Positions 9,353 through 18,525 of a DNA stretch of 64,000 bases are shown here, one piece after another (position 1 is the stretch's first letter; each line of letters starts with the position of its first letter). The translations under genes and the position numbers were made by a program. This DNA is from Flavobacteriaceae bacterium MAR_2010_72 (GTDB lineage Bacteria; Bacteroidota; Bacteroidia; Flavobacteriales; Flavobacteriaceae). The stretch lies in NCBI GenBank assembly GCA_003550275.1, contig QXCW01000002.1, forward strand, positions 2,616,001 to 2,680,000, in the 5' to 3' direction. Below the pieces are notes generated by a model. That model searched no databases. It saw only the letters and a program-made list of their open reading frames with translations, and was not told the origin of the DNA.

Positions 9353-9969
9353 TATTTCTCAATGATTACATAAGAGTTTTTATGACCAGGAACACATCCT
9401 TTAACCACAAGTAAATTCTTTTCAGGAACTACTTTGTACACTCTTAAATTTTCAACTTTCACTCTTTCGCCACCCATTCTTCCGGCCATTTTCATTCCCT
9501 TGAATACTCTCGCAGGATATGAAGCTGCACCAATAGAACCTGGAGCTCTTAAACGGTTGTGCTGACCATGCGTTGCTTGACCAACTCCACCAAAACCATG
9601 ACGCTTTACAACCCCTTGGAATCCTTTTCCTTTAGATGTTCCTGCAATATCAACAAACTCACCTTCAATGAAGTGCTCTACTGTGATTGCATCACCTAAT
9701 TTGTACTTTTCTTCAAATCCTTGGAATTCAGCGACTTTAATTTTAACAGAAGTACCTGCTTTTTTGGCGTGACCCGTTTCAGCTTTTGTAGCACTTTTCT
9801 CTGTCTTGTCATCGAAACCAAGTTGAAGAGCATTATACCCGTCAACCTCTTCGGTTCTGACTTGGGTAACGATACATGGTCCAGCTTCGATTACTGTACA
9901 TGGAATGTTTTTTCCATTTTCATCGAAAATGCTGGTCATACCGATTTTTTTTCCTATTAACCCAGACAT
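9352..9969 (-). CDS. rplC: 50S ribosomal protein L3 (uL3)
   Basis: L3 is an early assembly protein whose loop reaches the peptidyl transferase centre. It starts [17 protein letters not shown] and carries [35 protein letters not shown] and [16 protein letters not shown], all family signatures. The 205-residue length is typical. The glutamine in the GQHNR-like motif is a known methylation site region in enterobacteria. It is preceded by a 144-base gap with two hairpins, unlike the tight spacing elsewhere in the unit. Confidence 0.98.
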   Translation of the reverse strand: MSGLIGKKIGMTSIFDENGKNIPCTVIEAGPCIVTQVRTEEVDGYNALQLGFDDKTEKSATKAETGHAKKAGTSVKIKVAEFQGFEEKYKLGDAITVEHFIEGEFVDIAGTSKGKGFQGVVKRHGFGGVGQATHGQHNRLRAPGSIGAASYPARVFKGMKMAGRMGGERVKVENLRVYKVVPEKNLLVVKGCVPGHKNSYVIIEK

Positions 9970-9997
9970 ATTTATTAATTATTAATTATTACTTACT

Positions 9998-10107
9998 TAT
10001 TTAAAAAATTTCAGGGTCAAAATACGTTTCAACCCTGAATTGTATTTTTTCCCGTTTTTCCTTTGCTCGCAGCTCCGGACATGTCTTCAAGGATCTTAAG
10101 CCTTGAA
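9998..10107 (-). promoter_or_regulatory. Leader-like RNA with candidate attenuator between rpsJ and rplC
   Basis: In the mRNA (minus strand) this gap first forms a 7-pair hairpin, TTCAAGG/CCTTGAA with an 8-base loop (10086-10092 with 10101-10107). A GC-richer single-stranded stretch with GTCCGGAGCTGCGAGC follows. Then comes an 8-pair hairpin TTCAGGGT/ACCCTGAA with a 14-base loop (10010-10017 with 10032-10039), followed at once by A and six T, the shape of an intrinsic terminator. The rplC start lies about 40 bases further. A leader that attenuates the L3-L4 segment is inference from this layout. Confidence 0.55.
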
Positions 10108-10113
10108 ATTCAC

Positions 10114-10419
10114 TTACACTTTAATCTCAACCTCAACGCCACTTGGTAATTCAAGTTTCATCAACGCATCAATAGTTTTAGAAGATGAAGAGTAAATATC
10201 CAATAAACGCTTATAAGAGCTTAATTGAAATTGTTCTCTAGACTTCTTGTTTACGTGTGGTGAACGCAACACGGTGAAAATCTTTTTGTGGGTTGGTAAT
10301 GGAATTGGTCCCGTTACTACCGCACCTGTACTCTTTACAGTTTTTACAATCTTATCAGCAGATTTGTCCACCAAATTGTGATCGTAGGATTTTAATTTTA
10401 TTCTGATTTTTTGACTCAT
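10114..10419 (-). CDS. rpsJ: 30S ribosomal protein S10 (uS10)
   Basis: S10 is part of the 30S head and, as NusE, of transcription antitermination complexes. The 101-residue sequence has [55 protein letters not shown] in segments, and the C-terminal [11 protein letters not shown]. It lies 11 bases after fusA, so the str and S10 clusters form one unit here, without tuf between them. Confidence 0.98.
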   Translation of the reverse strand: MSQKIRIKLKSYDHNLVDKSADKIVKTVKSTGAVVTGPIPLPTHKKIFTVLRSPHVNKKSREQFQLSSYKRLLDIYSSSSKTIDALMKLELPSGVEVEIKV

Positions 10420-10430
10420 TTTCTTAAAAT

Positions 10431-12557
10431 TTAAGCTTCAACGCCTTTAGCTGCTTTAATTACTTCTTCAGAAATGTTTGAAGGAGTTTCAGCATAATGT
10501 GAAAATTCCATTGTTGATGTTGCTCTACCTGAAGATAGTGTACGTAACGATGTTACATAACCAAACATTTCTGATAACGGCACGTGTGCCTTCACAACTT
10601 TTGAACCTGCTCTGTCACCCATGTCATTAACTTGACCACGACGACGATTAAGGTCTCCTACAATATCTCCCATGTTTTCTTCAGGAGTTAACACTTCTAA
10701 TTTCATGATAGGCTCCATGATAACAGCTTTTGCAGCTTTTGCAGCAGCTTTAAATCCTAGTTTTGCAGCCAATTCGAATGACAATTGATCAGAATCCACA
10801 TCATGGTAAGAACCATCCGTCAAAGTAACTTTCATTGCATCAACTTCATATCCTGCCAATGGACCATTAACCATAGCTTGCTTGAATCCTTTTTCAATAG
10901 AAGGGATAAATTCTTTAGGAACGTTACCACCTTTAATTTCAGAAACAAACTCTAAACCAGTTTTTCCTTCTTCAGCTGGGCTTAAAGTAAATACGATATC
11001 CGCAAACTTACCACGACCACCAGATTGTTTTTTGTAAACTTCTCTGTGTTGAGCAGTTCTTGTGATAGCCTCTTTGTACTCAACTTGTGGTTGACCTTGA
11101 TTGACTTCAACTTTAAACTCACGACGCAAACGGTCAACAATGATATCTAAGTGAAGCTCACCCATACCAGAAATAATCGTTTGTCCTGAAGCCTCATCTG
11201 TTCTAACAGTAAATGTTGGATCTTCTTCAGCTAATTTAGACAAAGCCATACCTAATTTATCAACATCGGCTTTAGTTTTAGGCTCAACCGCGATACCAAT
11301 TACTGGATCAGGGAAGTTCATACTTTCTAAAACAATTGGATGTTTCTCGTCAGATAATGTATCTCCTGTTTTAATGGATTTGAATCCAACAGCAGCTCCA
11401 ATATCTCCAGCTTCTATAAAATCAATTGCATTTTGCTTATTAGCATGCATTTGGTAGATACGCGAAATACGTTCTTTGTTACCAGAACGATTGTTCAATA
11501 CATAAGAACCTGCATCTAAACGACCAGAATATGCACGGAAGAATGCTAATCGACCTACGAAAGGATCAGTAGCAATTTTAAAGGCCAATGCAGAAAATGG
11601 TTCACTAACAGAAGGTTTTCTCTTTTCTTCTTTTTCAGTATCTGGATTAACACCTATAATCGCCTCTTTATCTAAAGGAGAAGGTAAATATCTACAAACT
11701 GCATCTAATAAGAATTGAACACCTTTGTTTTTGAATGAAGAACCACAAATCATTGGAATGATAGCCATATCCATAACCGCAGCTCTCAACGCAGCGTGGA
11801 TTTCATCTTCAGTGATAGAATCTTCATCCTCCATGAACTTCTCAAGTAAGTTCTCATCGTAAGTAGCAACTTCTTCTATCAATAAAGCTCTATATTGTTT
11901 AGCTTCAGCTTTTAATTCTTCAGGGATTTCGATTACATCGAATGTAGCTCCTAAAGTTTCATCATGCCAAACAATAGCTCTGTTTTTTACTAAATCAACA
12001 ACACCTTTAAAATCGATTTCATCACCAATAGGCAAAACTATCGGCACGGCATTAGAACCTAACATTTCCTTTACCTGTTTGTTAACTTCCATAAAATTAG
12101 CACCTTGACGGTCCATTTTATTTACGAAACCAATTCTTGGCACTTTATAGTTATCAGCTAATCTCCAGTTAGTTTCAGATTGAGGCTCAACACCATCAAC
12201 AGCACTAAATAAGAAGACCAATCCATCTAACACGCGTAACGAACGGTTTACTTCAACCGTAAAATCAACGTGACCAGGAGTATCAATAATATTAAAATGA
12301 TAACCATTAGAATCTGGCGTTGGCTCACCATTTAAACGAGGAAAAACCCACTCACAAGTTGTAGCAGCAGACGTAATTGTAATACCTCTTTCTTGCTCTT
12401 GCTCCATCCAGTCCATAGTCGCGGCTCCATCATGTACTTCACCAATTTTGTGAGATACACCTGTGTAGAAAAGGATACGTTCTGTTGTAGTTGTTTTTCC
12501 TGCATCAATATGAGCAGCAATACCTATATTTCTTGTATATTTTAAATCTCTTGCCAT
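10431..12557 (-). CDS. fusA: Translation elongation factor G
   Basis: EF-G is the GTPase that drives tRNA-mRNA translocation on the ribosome. The G domain shows AHIDAGKTT (residues 15-23), DTPGH (92-96) and NKMD (146-149). Domains II-V follow, with the domain [11 protein letters not shown] loop and the C-terminal [25 protein letters not shown] signature. Length 708 is normal. A short insertion (about residues 71-90) between switch II-flanking strands is seen in many Bacteroidota. The gene lies between rpsG and rpsJ with gaps of 6 and 11 bases; tufA does not follow as it does in enterobacteria. Confidence 0.99.
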   Translation of the reverse strand: MARDLKYTRNIGIAAHIDAGKTTTTERILFYTGVSHKIGEVHDGAATMDWMEQEQERGITITSAATTCEWVFPRLNGEPTPDSNGYHFNIIDTPGHVDFTVEVNRSLRVLDGLVFLFSAVDGVEPQSETNWRLADNYKVPRIGFVNKMDRQGANFMEVNKQVKEMLGSNAVPIVLPIGDEIDFKGVVDLVKNRAIVWHDETLGATFDVIEIPEELKAEAKQYRALLIEEVATYDENLLEKFMEDEDSITEDEIHAALRAAVMDMAIIPMICGSSFKNKGVQFLLDAVCRYLPSPLDKEAIIGVNPDTEKEEKRKPSVSEPFSALAFKIATDPFVGRLAFFRAYSGRLDAGSYVLNNRSGNKERISRIYQMHANKQNAIDFIEAGDIGAAVGFKSIKTGDTLSDEKHPIVLESMNFPDPVIGIAVEPKTKADVDKLGMALSKLAEEDPTFTVRTDEASGQTIISGMGELHLDIIVDRLRREFKVEVNQGQPQVEYKEAITRTAQHREVYKKQSGGRGKFADIVFTLSPAEEGKTGLEFVSEIKGGNVPKEFIPSIEKGFKQAMVNGPLAGYEVDAMKVTLTDGSYHDVDSDQLSFELAAKLGFKAAAKAAKAVIMEPIMKLEVLTPEENMGDIVGDLNRRRGQVNDMGDRAGSKVVKAHVPLSEMFGYVTSLRTLSSGRATSTMEFSHYAETPSNISEEVIKAAKGVEA

Positions 12558-12563
12558 CTTAAA

Positions 12564-13040
12564 TTAAAATCTAAAGTGTGAGAATGCTTTATTAGCTTCA
12601 GCCATTTTGTGAGTGTCCATACGCTTTTTAACAGCAGCACCTTCTTCTTTGGCAGCAGCCAAGATTTCAGCGGCTAATTTAGCTGGCATGGATTTTTCAT
12701 TTCTTTTACGTGAGTAACTAATTAACCATTTCATGGCTGTAGATACTTTACGATCTGGGCGGATTTGCATTGGGATTTGGAATGTTGCACCACCAACTCG
12801 ACGGCTACGTACTTCTACGTGAGGCATCACATTGGATAAGGCATCTTTCCACAATTCTAAAGCTGTTTTTTCTTCGTCAGTCTTTTTTGAATCTACAATG
12901 TCAATGGCATCATAGAATACTTTAAAAGCTACTGACTTCTTACCATCCCACATCATCATGTTCACAAAACGTGTTACTAACTGATCGTTAAAACGTGGAT
13001 CTGGTAAAAGCGGTCTTTTTTTCGCTGCTCTTTTTCTCAT
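12564..13040 (-). CDS. rpsG: 30S ribosomal protein S7 (uS7)
   Basis: S7 nucleates assembly of the 30S head and contacts E-site tRNA. The 158-residue sequence starts [20 protein letters not shown], with [17 protein letters not shown], the [17 protein letters not shown] core and the C-terminal helix ending KAFSHFRF. Length is normal. It follows rpsL by 22 bases and precedes fusA by 6. Confidence 0.98.
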   Translation of the reverse strand: MRKRAAKKRPLLPDPRFNDQLVTRFVNMMMWDGKKSVAFKVFYDAIDIVDSKKTDEEKTALELWKDALSNVMPHVEVRSRRVGGATFQIPMQIRPDRKVSTAMKWLISYSRKRNEKSMPAKLAAEILAAAKEEGAAVKKRMDTHKMAEANKAFSHFRF

Positions 13041-13062
13041 GTCTTCTTCTTAAAGTTTTTAA

Positions 13063-13437
13063 TTACTTTTTAGGGCGTTTTGCACCATACTTAGATCTAC
13101 GTTGCGTTCTGCCTGCAACACCTGCTGTGTCTAAAGCACCACGAACGATGTGATATCTAACTCCTGGTAAATCTTTTACCCTTCCACCTCTAACCAATAC
13201 TATCGAGTGCTCTTGTAGATTATGTCCTTCTCCTGGAATGTAAGCGTTCACTTCATTACCATTAGTTAACCTTACCCTTGCAACTTTACGCATTGCTGAG
13301 TTAGGTTTTTTAGGTGTTGTAGTGTAAACACGCGTACAAACTCCACGACGTTGTGGACACGAATCTAAAGCAGCCGATTTACTCTTCTTGGTTATTTTGG
13401 CTCTTCCTTTTCGTACTAATTGTGAAATTGTTGGCAT
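13063..13437 (-). CDS. rpsL: 30S ribosomal protein S12 (uS12)
   Basis: S12 sits at the decoding centre and sets translational accuracy; streptomycin resistance maps to it. The 124-residue protein contains TTPKKPNSA, with Lys43, and [10 protein letters not shown], with Lys88; both lysines are those of streptomycin-sensitive bacteria. It is the first gene of the ribosomal unit. The consensus promoter and 5' hairpin (separate entries) lie 46 to 76 bases upstream of its ATG. Confidence 0.98.
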   Translation of the reverse strand: MPTISQLVRKGRAKITKKSKSAALDSCPQRRGVCTRVYTTTPKKPNSAMRKVARVRLTNGNEVNAYIPGEGHNLQEHSIVLVRGGRVKDLPGVRYHIVRGALDTAGVAGRTQRRSKYGAKRPKK

Positions 13438-13463
13438 ATATTTCTATATATAATTTTGTTAAA

Positions 13464-13479
13464 CCCTCTCTTTAGAGGG
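13464..13479 (-). promoter_or_regulatory. Perfect hairpin at the predicted 5' end of the ribosomal mRNA
   Basis: In the mRNA sense the sequence is CCCTCT-AAAG-AGAGGG, a perfect 6-pair stem with a 4-base loop. It starts 3 bases after the -7 element of the rpsL promoter, so it would form at or within a few bases of the transcript's first nucleotide. Such a structure could protect the 5' end or act as a small leader; the function is inference. Confidence 0.6.
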
Positions 13480-13482
13480 CTG

Positions 13483-13513
13483 CAAAGGTAGAAATAAATA
13501 TCAATTTTTCAAA
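13483..13513 (-). promoter_or_regulatory. Consensus Bacteroidota promoter for the rpsL-secY unit
   Basis: Read on the minus strand it is TTTG, 19 bases, TACCTTTG. This is an exact fit to the -33 TTTG / -7 TAnnTTTG elements recognised by the primary sigma factor of Bacteroidota, with spacing in the usual 19-21 range. The -7 element ends 45 bases before the rpsL ATG. No second promoter this good was seen inside the ribosomal unit. Confidence 0.85.
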
Positions 13514-13612
13514 TGTAAAATGATTAATTTTAAAAAGAAGGATGATTTATTTTTTTAATACCATATTTTTAGCTGATTTTTTACGTTAACATTTGATATC
13601 TATTCAATTTTT

Positions 13613-15307
13613 ATGCTCAAACAGCTTTTTGGAATCATTGGAGTTTTATGTTTGTTATCTTCATCTCAAATGCGTTCTCAATCCTTGTTTTTGAAAGCAA
13701 AAGGGCAAACCGAAAATGAAACAAAAATTCTAGATTCTCTGGACTATGAAAGTCAGTTTGAAGATTATGAATCCTTGAACAAGGAAATTTATAGTTTAAA
13801 AACTAGATTAGAGAAAATAGGATTTCTGGAAAGCCAATTAGAAGCGATACTAAAAGAGAACGACAGTACGTTTCTTGCGTTATTCGACCTCGGAGAATAC
13901 TACAAGTTTATCACTATCTATTATAAAGGACTAATTGAAAAGAAGATTTTATCAAATATCGCTTCAGATGTTAATGATGATTTTTTTACGATAGGTTTTG
14001 AAAAACTGGAAGAGTCTTTAAACTATTTGAATCCTGTTCTGGCTGAAAAAGGCAATCCGTTTTTAAAAATCCAGATTGTTGATATCCAAAAAAATGAAGA
14101 TTTAACTTTAAGAGGCACTTTGACTATAAATAATCAAAATGATATTCAGCGAACCATTGATGAAATTGTGGTTAAAGGTTATGAGAAGTTCCCAACATCA
14201 TTTATCAAACATTACTTAAAACTTAAACCTAAGCAATTACTCAATATCAAAACGATTAATAGGAAAACATCTGATCTTGACAACTTGGCATTTGCAAACC
14301 AGATAAGGGAACCCGAACTGCTTTTTACCCAAGATTCCACTTCCTTATATATATATGTTGAAAAAGCAAACAGCAACACTTTTGATGGTTTTTTAGGTTT
14401 TGGCACAAACGACCAAACAGGAGCTATTGAATTTGATGGGTACTTAAATTTAAATCTCATAAATAACCTAAATTATGGAGAGTCTCTAAAGCTATTATAC
14501 AAAAGTGACGAAAACGAACAAAGAACCTTTGATATTAAGGTTAGTTTACCTTATGTTTTTGGTTCACCCCTTGGCACCGAATTTAAATTGAATATATTCA
14601 GGAAAGACTCCACTTTTATTACAACATCTCAATCTGCGAAGCTTATTTATCAATTTAATTCTAGAAATTCATTATCTGCAGGAATTAACTCAATCATATC
14701 CAATAATTTATTGGAGAATTCAACATTCTTATTAAAGGATTACAATTCAACATTTTACATTCTTAATTATTTACATCAAAAAAATCAAAAATTTGATGCC
14801 TTGTTTCCAACAAATTTTCTCTTTGACATAAGTGTGGGAACTGGAAAGCGAACGGTAGAAAATATCACAGAACCTCAAACAAGTTTACATCTGGATACCT
14901 TTAAAATTTTTAATTTAAACATAAAAAACAGCCTTTACTTTAGGTTAAATGGCGGTTCTTTAATATCTGATGACTACTTGGAGAATGAACTTTTGCGTTT
15001 TGGCGGAATCAACTCCATTAGAGGTTTTGAAGAGAACAGTTTGAATGCAAATTTATTTACAGTATTAAATTCAGAATATAGGTATCGAGTGAGCAATAAC
15101 CTCTACATCCATTCTGTTTTGGACATCGCCTATTCCGAAAACCAAATACTTGACTCAAAAAGCAAACTTTTAGGCCTTGGTTTTGGTTTTGGGCTACTTT
15201 CTAAAGCAGGACTTTTCAAACTAAATTACAGCTCTGGAAGTTCTGAAAATCAGCAGTTTAGATTTTCTAATTCAAAAATCCATATTAGCTTATCCTCAAC
15301 GTTTTAA
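13613..15307 (+). CDS. Omp85/BamA-TamA-like outer membrane barrel protein
   Basis: Predicted exported protein of 564 residues. A hydrophobic signal peptide (about residues 4-22, ending near MRSQS) is followed by a helical segment, then a POTRA-like part (around residues 150-215) and a C-terminal beta-barrel. The barrel shows FGGINSIRGFEENSLNANLF, which carries the R-G-F motif of the Omp85 L6 loop, and the chain ends in phenylalanine, as barrel substrates of the BAM machinery do. It is much shorter than BamA (about 800-900 residues) and has too few POTRA domains for it, so it is more likely a TamA-like or other surface antigen D15 protein. Its substrate is unknown. It is divergent from rpsL. 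Confidence 0.8.
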   Translation: MLKQLFGIIGVLCLLSSSQMRSQSLFLKAKGQTENETKILDSLDYESQFEDYESLNKEIYSLKTRLEKIGFLESQLEAILKENDSTFLALFDLGEYYKFITIYYKGLIEKKILSNIASDVNDDFFTIGFEKLEESLNYLNPVLAEKGNPFLKIQIVDIQKNEDLTLRGTLTINNQNDIQRTIDEIVVKGYEKFPTSFIKHYLKLKPKQLLNIKTINRKTSDLDNLAFANQIREPELLFTQDSTSLYIYVEKANSNTFDGFLGFGTNDQTGAIEFDGYLNLNLINNLNYGESLKLLYKSDENEQRTFDIKVSLPYVFGSPLGTEFKLNIFRKDSTFITTSQSAKLIYQFNSRNSLSAGINSIISNNLLENSTFLLKDYNSTFYILNYLHQKNQKFDALFPTNFLFDISVGTGKRTVENITEPQTSLHLDTFKIFNLNIKNSLYFRLNGGSLISDDYLENELLRFGGINSIRGFEENSLNANLFTVLNSEYRYRVSNNLYIHSVLDIAYSENQILDSKSKLLGLGFGFGLLSKAGLFKLNYSSGSSENQQFRFSNSKIHISLSSTF

Positions 15308-15347
15308 CATAATTTTTGTTAATTTTTTAATTATTTAACACTAACTA

Positions 15348-15378
15348 TTGTTTTATAATTAATAATTATTCACATTTG
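15348..15378 (+). promoter_or_regulatory. Promoter-like element upstream of the first susC gene
   Basis: TTG at 15348-15350 and CACATTTG at 15371-15378, separated by 20 bases, resemble the Bacteroidota -33 and -7 elements; the -7 differs from TAnnTTTG by one base. The second susC gene has TATTGTTTTAT and TTTG at identical spacing (20404-20434). A transcript starting a few bases downstream would have a 5' leader of about 22-25 bases before the ATG at 15407. Confidence 0.6.
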
Positions 15379-15406
15379 CCGGCAAAATTTTAACTATTTA
15401 AAAAAA

Positions 15407-18400
15407 ATGAAGACAAAATGTAGCATACTACTAACACTATTTTTAGTGTTCGTTGGGCAGATATCATTTGCCCAACAAAAAACCATTTCAGGAACAGTTT
15501 CTGATGAATCTGGAATTCCTATTGCCGGAGTTAACATTCTGATCAAAGGAACAGCAGTTGGAACTCAAACTGATTTTGATGGTAATTATTCAATAAGCTC
15601 CAAAGCAGGTGACATTTTAGTGTTCACTTACGTAGGGCTCAAATCCCAAGAAGTCACCGTAGGTGCTTCTAACATTATTAACATATCAATGGCCGAGGAC
15701 GCAGCTGAATTAGATGAAATTGTTGTTATCGGTTACGGTGTGCAAAAAAAGACGGAGGTAACTGGATCAATTTCCAGTATTTCCGGTAGTGATTTACAAG
15801 GTTTAGTTACACCAAGTTTTGAATCACAACTTGCAGGTAGAGCAGCTGGAGTGCAAGTAACAACTAACAATGGTATTATTGGAGAATCTCCAAGAATCAG
15901 AATTAGAGGTATTGCCTCTATTGGTTCAGGCACATCTCCGTTGATTGTTGTTGATGGAATGCCTATCTATTCTGGTGATGTTGGAGGTTATGCTTCAGCC
16001 AACGGCTTAGGTGATATCAATCCTAATGATATAGAGTCTTTTGAGATACTTAAGGACGGTGCTGCCACTGCAATTTACGGATCAAGAGCTGCAAATGGTG
16101 TGATTTTAATCACTACTAAAAAAGGTAAGAAAGGAACAATGAAAGTTAATTATAGCAATGTAGTTGGATTTGCTTCCGCTATTAAAACCTTTGATTTACT
16201 GGAAACCCCGGAATTCTTGGTTATTGCAAACGAAAAACGCACCAATAGAGGTCAAGCTCCATGGGCAATTGGTAGTGAATACAATACAGATTGGCAAAAA
16301 GCTGTTTTAAATTCAAGTGCTTTACAAACTGACCACAATCTATCTTTAAATGGAGGTACTGAAAGCACAAAATACTTTTTCTCATTAGGTTACACAGATC
16401 AAGAAGGTGTAGCCAAAGCTAATAATATGGAGCGCTTTAACTTGAGAGCGAGTTTAGAGCATGATATCAATAAATGGCTAACTATTGGTGGTAGCATTGC
16501 TGTTACAAGAACAGAATATAGTGGCTTAAACACTGGCAGAAATTCATTGTCTGGAAATATTTTTAATGCAACTAGACAATTACCTAATACTCCTATTTTT
16601 AACCCTGCTCACCCAACTGGTTATAACATTACTAGTGACAATAATAATGTTGGACCATGGGACAATACTGACCCTGTTGGAGATAACATATCAAATATTG
16701 CTTATGTACTAGCTAATAATAAATTTGAGTCCAAAATCAACAGAACACTCGTAAACACATTCGCTTCTATTGATTTATTTCAGGGTCTAAACTACAGATT
16801 TCAAGCAAGTGCCGATAACCCAATAACTTCGGGTTTCCTATATTATAGCCCTGTTCATGGTGATGGTCGTGGATCAAATGGTCGTCTTCAAAACAATAAT
16901 ACCGACTTATTAAGATGGAATATTCAAAACATATTATCCTATAATAAATCAATTAATGACGCTCACAATATTAATGTAACAGCGGTAGCTGAATATCAAA
17001 AGGAAAGAAACCAATCTTTCTTCGGCACTGGAACAAACCTTTTAGATGAATTTTATAACAACAATTTAGTTACTGATGCCTACGGAACACAAACTTCTGG
17101 AGGTGGTATTACTGAAAATGGAATTATTTCTTATGTTGGACGTCTTAACTACAACTACAAACAAAGATATTTTCTTTCAGGCTCTGTGAGACGCGACGGT
17201 ATTTCAAAATTGAGTGAGTCAAAGAGATGGAATAACTTTACTGGATATTCTGGTAAATGGAATGTCGCCAAAGAAGAATTTTTTAGTGGTATCAATAATG
17301 TAATTAATGAATTCAGTTTAAGAGGTTCGTATTCTGAAGTTGGAAACACCGAAATAGGAAGTTATCCATATTTAGGTCTTACTTCTGCCTCTCAATATGG
17401 TGCATTAAACGGAATCGCCTTTACCCAATTTGGTAACGACCAATTACTTTGGGAAACCAGCAAGAAAACAGACTATGGTGTAGACTTAGGCCTTTTCAGC
17501 AATAAACTCAGGTTAAGTTTTGACTATTACAAAAACGATATTGATGGTTTAATTTTAGACGTTCCAATTCCGCATTCATTAGGAGTTCCTGGCAATAGAG
17601 TTAAAACTAATATTGGCTCCATGTATAATGAAGGCTATGAATTTTCAGCTGAATTTAGAGCTATAGATAACACCAATTTTAGCTGGAATATATCTGCAAA
17701 TTTAACTTTAGAAAACAACAAAGTGACGAGCATTCCAAATGGTCAAGACATTTTAGGAGGCACTTTTACTGACACCAATATCGCACCTAACTTAATTATC
17801 AGAGAAGGTGAATCTATTAACTCTTTATATGGTTACAAATATTGGGGCGTTAACCCAGCAAATGGCAACCCGGTGTATTATAAAGCTGATGGAACCTTGG
17901 TACAGGGGAATATAGCTGTTACTAGCAATTATTTTGTTTTCGATCCTGAAAACCCTTCTGATCTTTCAACAGCATCATCATTAAGCGCTGCAAGTGATAG
18001 AGTGATTTTAGGCAATACGTTACCAAAATATTTTGGTTCAGTAATTAATAAATTAAACTACAAAGATTTTGACCTAACATTCATGTTTCGTTTTAGTGGA
18101 GGCAACAAAATATTCAACTCTACGAGAAGAGACCTTGTAACTCAAAATTTAAATAATAATAGCACTGAAATATTAGGTAGATGGCAAAGTCCTGAAAATC
18201 CTGGAGACGGGATTACACCAAGATTATGGGCTAGTAACAATACATTTGTAAACTTAACAAGTGTAGCAACATCTCGATTTTTGGAAGATGGAGATTTTAT
18301 AAGTCTTGACAATGTTACTTTAGGTTATCAACTTCCTAAAGATATTACAAATAGAATAAAAGTTGATGGGGTAAGATTCTTTGTTCAAGGTCAAAACCTT

Positions 18401-18514
18401 TTAACCATAACAGACTACAAAGGTCTTAATCCTGAAATGGAAACTGGTGGCGTTGACTTGAATGGCACACCAAGAGCAAAAATCTTATCATTAGGATTAA
18501 ATGTTAATTTATAA
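15407..18514 (+). CDS. SusC/RagA-type TonB-dependent outer membrane transporter
   Basis: SusC proteins form a 22-strand barrel that imports a ligand captured with a SusD lid, powered by TonB-ExbBD. The 1035-residue sequence has a signal peptide (cleavage near residue 22, SFA-QQ), a carboxypeptidase-regulatory-like domain (about 25-95), a TonB-box-like DEIVVIGYG at 103-111, a plug domain with RIRGIASIGSG and PLIVVDGMPIYSGD, and a long barrel ending in LGLNVNL. There is no N-terminal STN signalling domain, so it is unlikely to signal to an anti-sigma factor. The SusD gene starts 11 bases downstream. The ligand cannot be deduced, as no enzyme is encoded nearby. Confidence 0.95.
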   Translation: MKTKCSILLTLFLVFVGQISFAQQKTISGTVSDESGIPIAGVNILIKGTAVGTQTDFDGNYSISSKAGDILVFTYVGLKSQEVTVGASNIINISMAEDAAELDEIVVIGYGVQKKTEVTGSISSISGSDLQGLVTPSFESQLAGRAAGVQVTTNNGIIGESPRIRIRGIASIGSGTSPLIVVDGMPIYSGDVGGYASANGLGDINPNDIESFEILKDGAATAIYGSRAANGVILITTKKGKKGTMKVNYSNVVGFASAIKTFDLLETPEFLVIANEKRTNRGQAPWAIGSEYNTDWQKAVLNSSALQTDHNLSLNGGTESTKYFFSLGYTDQEGVAKANNMERFNLRASLEHDINKWLTIGGSIAVTRTEYSGLNTGRNSLSGNIFNATRQLPNTPIFNPAHPTGYNITSDNNNVGPWDNTDPVGDNISNIAYVLANNKFESKINRTLVNTFASIDLFQGLNYRFQASADNPITSGFLYYSPVHGDGRGSNGRLQNNNTDLLRWNIQNILSYNKSINDAHNINVTAVAEYQKERNQSFFGTGTNLLDEFYNNNLVTDAYGTQTSGGGITENGIISYVGRLNYNYKQRYFLSGSVRRDGISKLSESKRWNNFTGYSGKWNVAKEEFFSGINNVINEFSLRGSYSEVGNTEIGSYPYLGLTSASQYGALNGIAFTQFGNDQLLWETSKKTDYGVDLGLFSNKLRLSFDYYKNDIDGLILDVPIPHSLGVPGNRVKTNIGSMYNEGYEFSAEFRAIDNTNFSWNISANLTLENNKVTSIPNGQDILGGTFTDTNIAPNLIIREGESINSLYGYKYWGVNPANGNPVYYKADGTLVQGNIAVTSNYFVFDPENPSDLSTASSLSAASDRVILGNTLPKYFGSVINKLNYKDFDLTFMFRFSGGNKIFNSTRRDLVTQNLNNNSTEILGRWQSPENPGDGITPRLWASNNTFVNLTSVATSRFLEDGDFISLDNVTLGYQLPKDITNRIKVDGVRFFVQGQNLLTITDYKGLNPEMETGGVDLNGTPRAKILSLGLNVNL
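15560..15589 (+). repeat. 30-base direct repeat, copy 1 (in susC-like gene 1)
   Basis: This 30-base stretch, encoding G-T-Q-T-D-F-D-G-N-Y of the carboxypeptidase-like domain, is identical to 20615-20644 in the second susC-like gene. The surrounding 5' parts of both genes are also similar at DNA level. This reflects paralogy and could support recombination between the two genes. Confidence 0.85.
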
Positions 18515-18525
18515 TTTTTAAATAA

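Noticed and set aside
13540-13612. AACATTTG sequence before the Omp85-like gene as a promoter
   Set aside because: No TTG at the required distance upstream and one mismatch in the -7; the promoter may be elsewhere.
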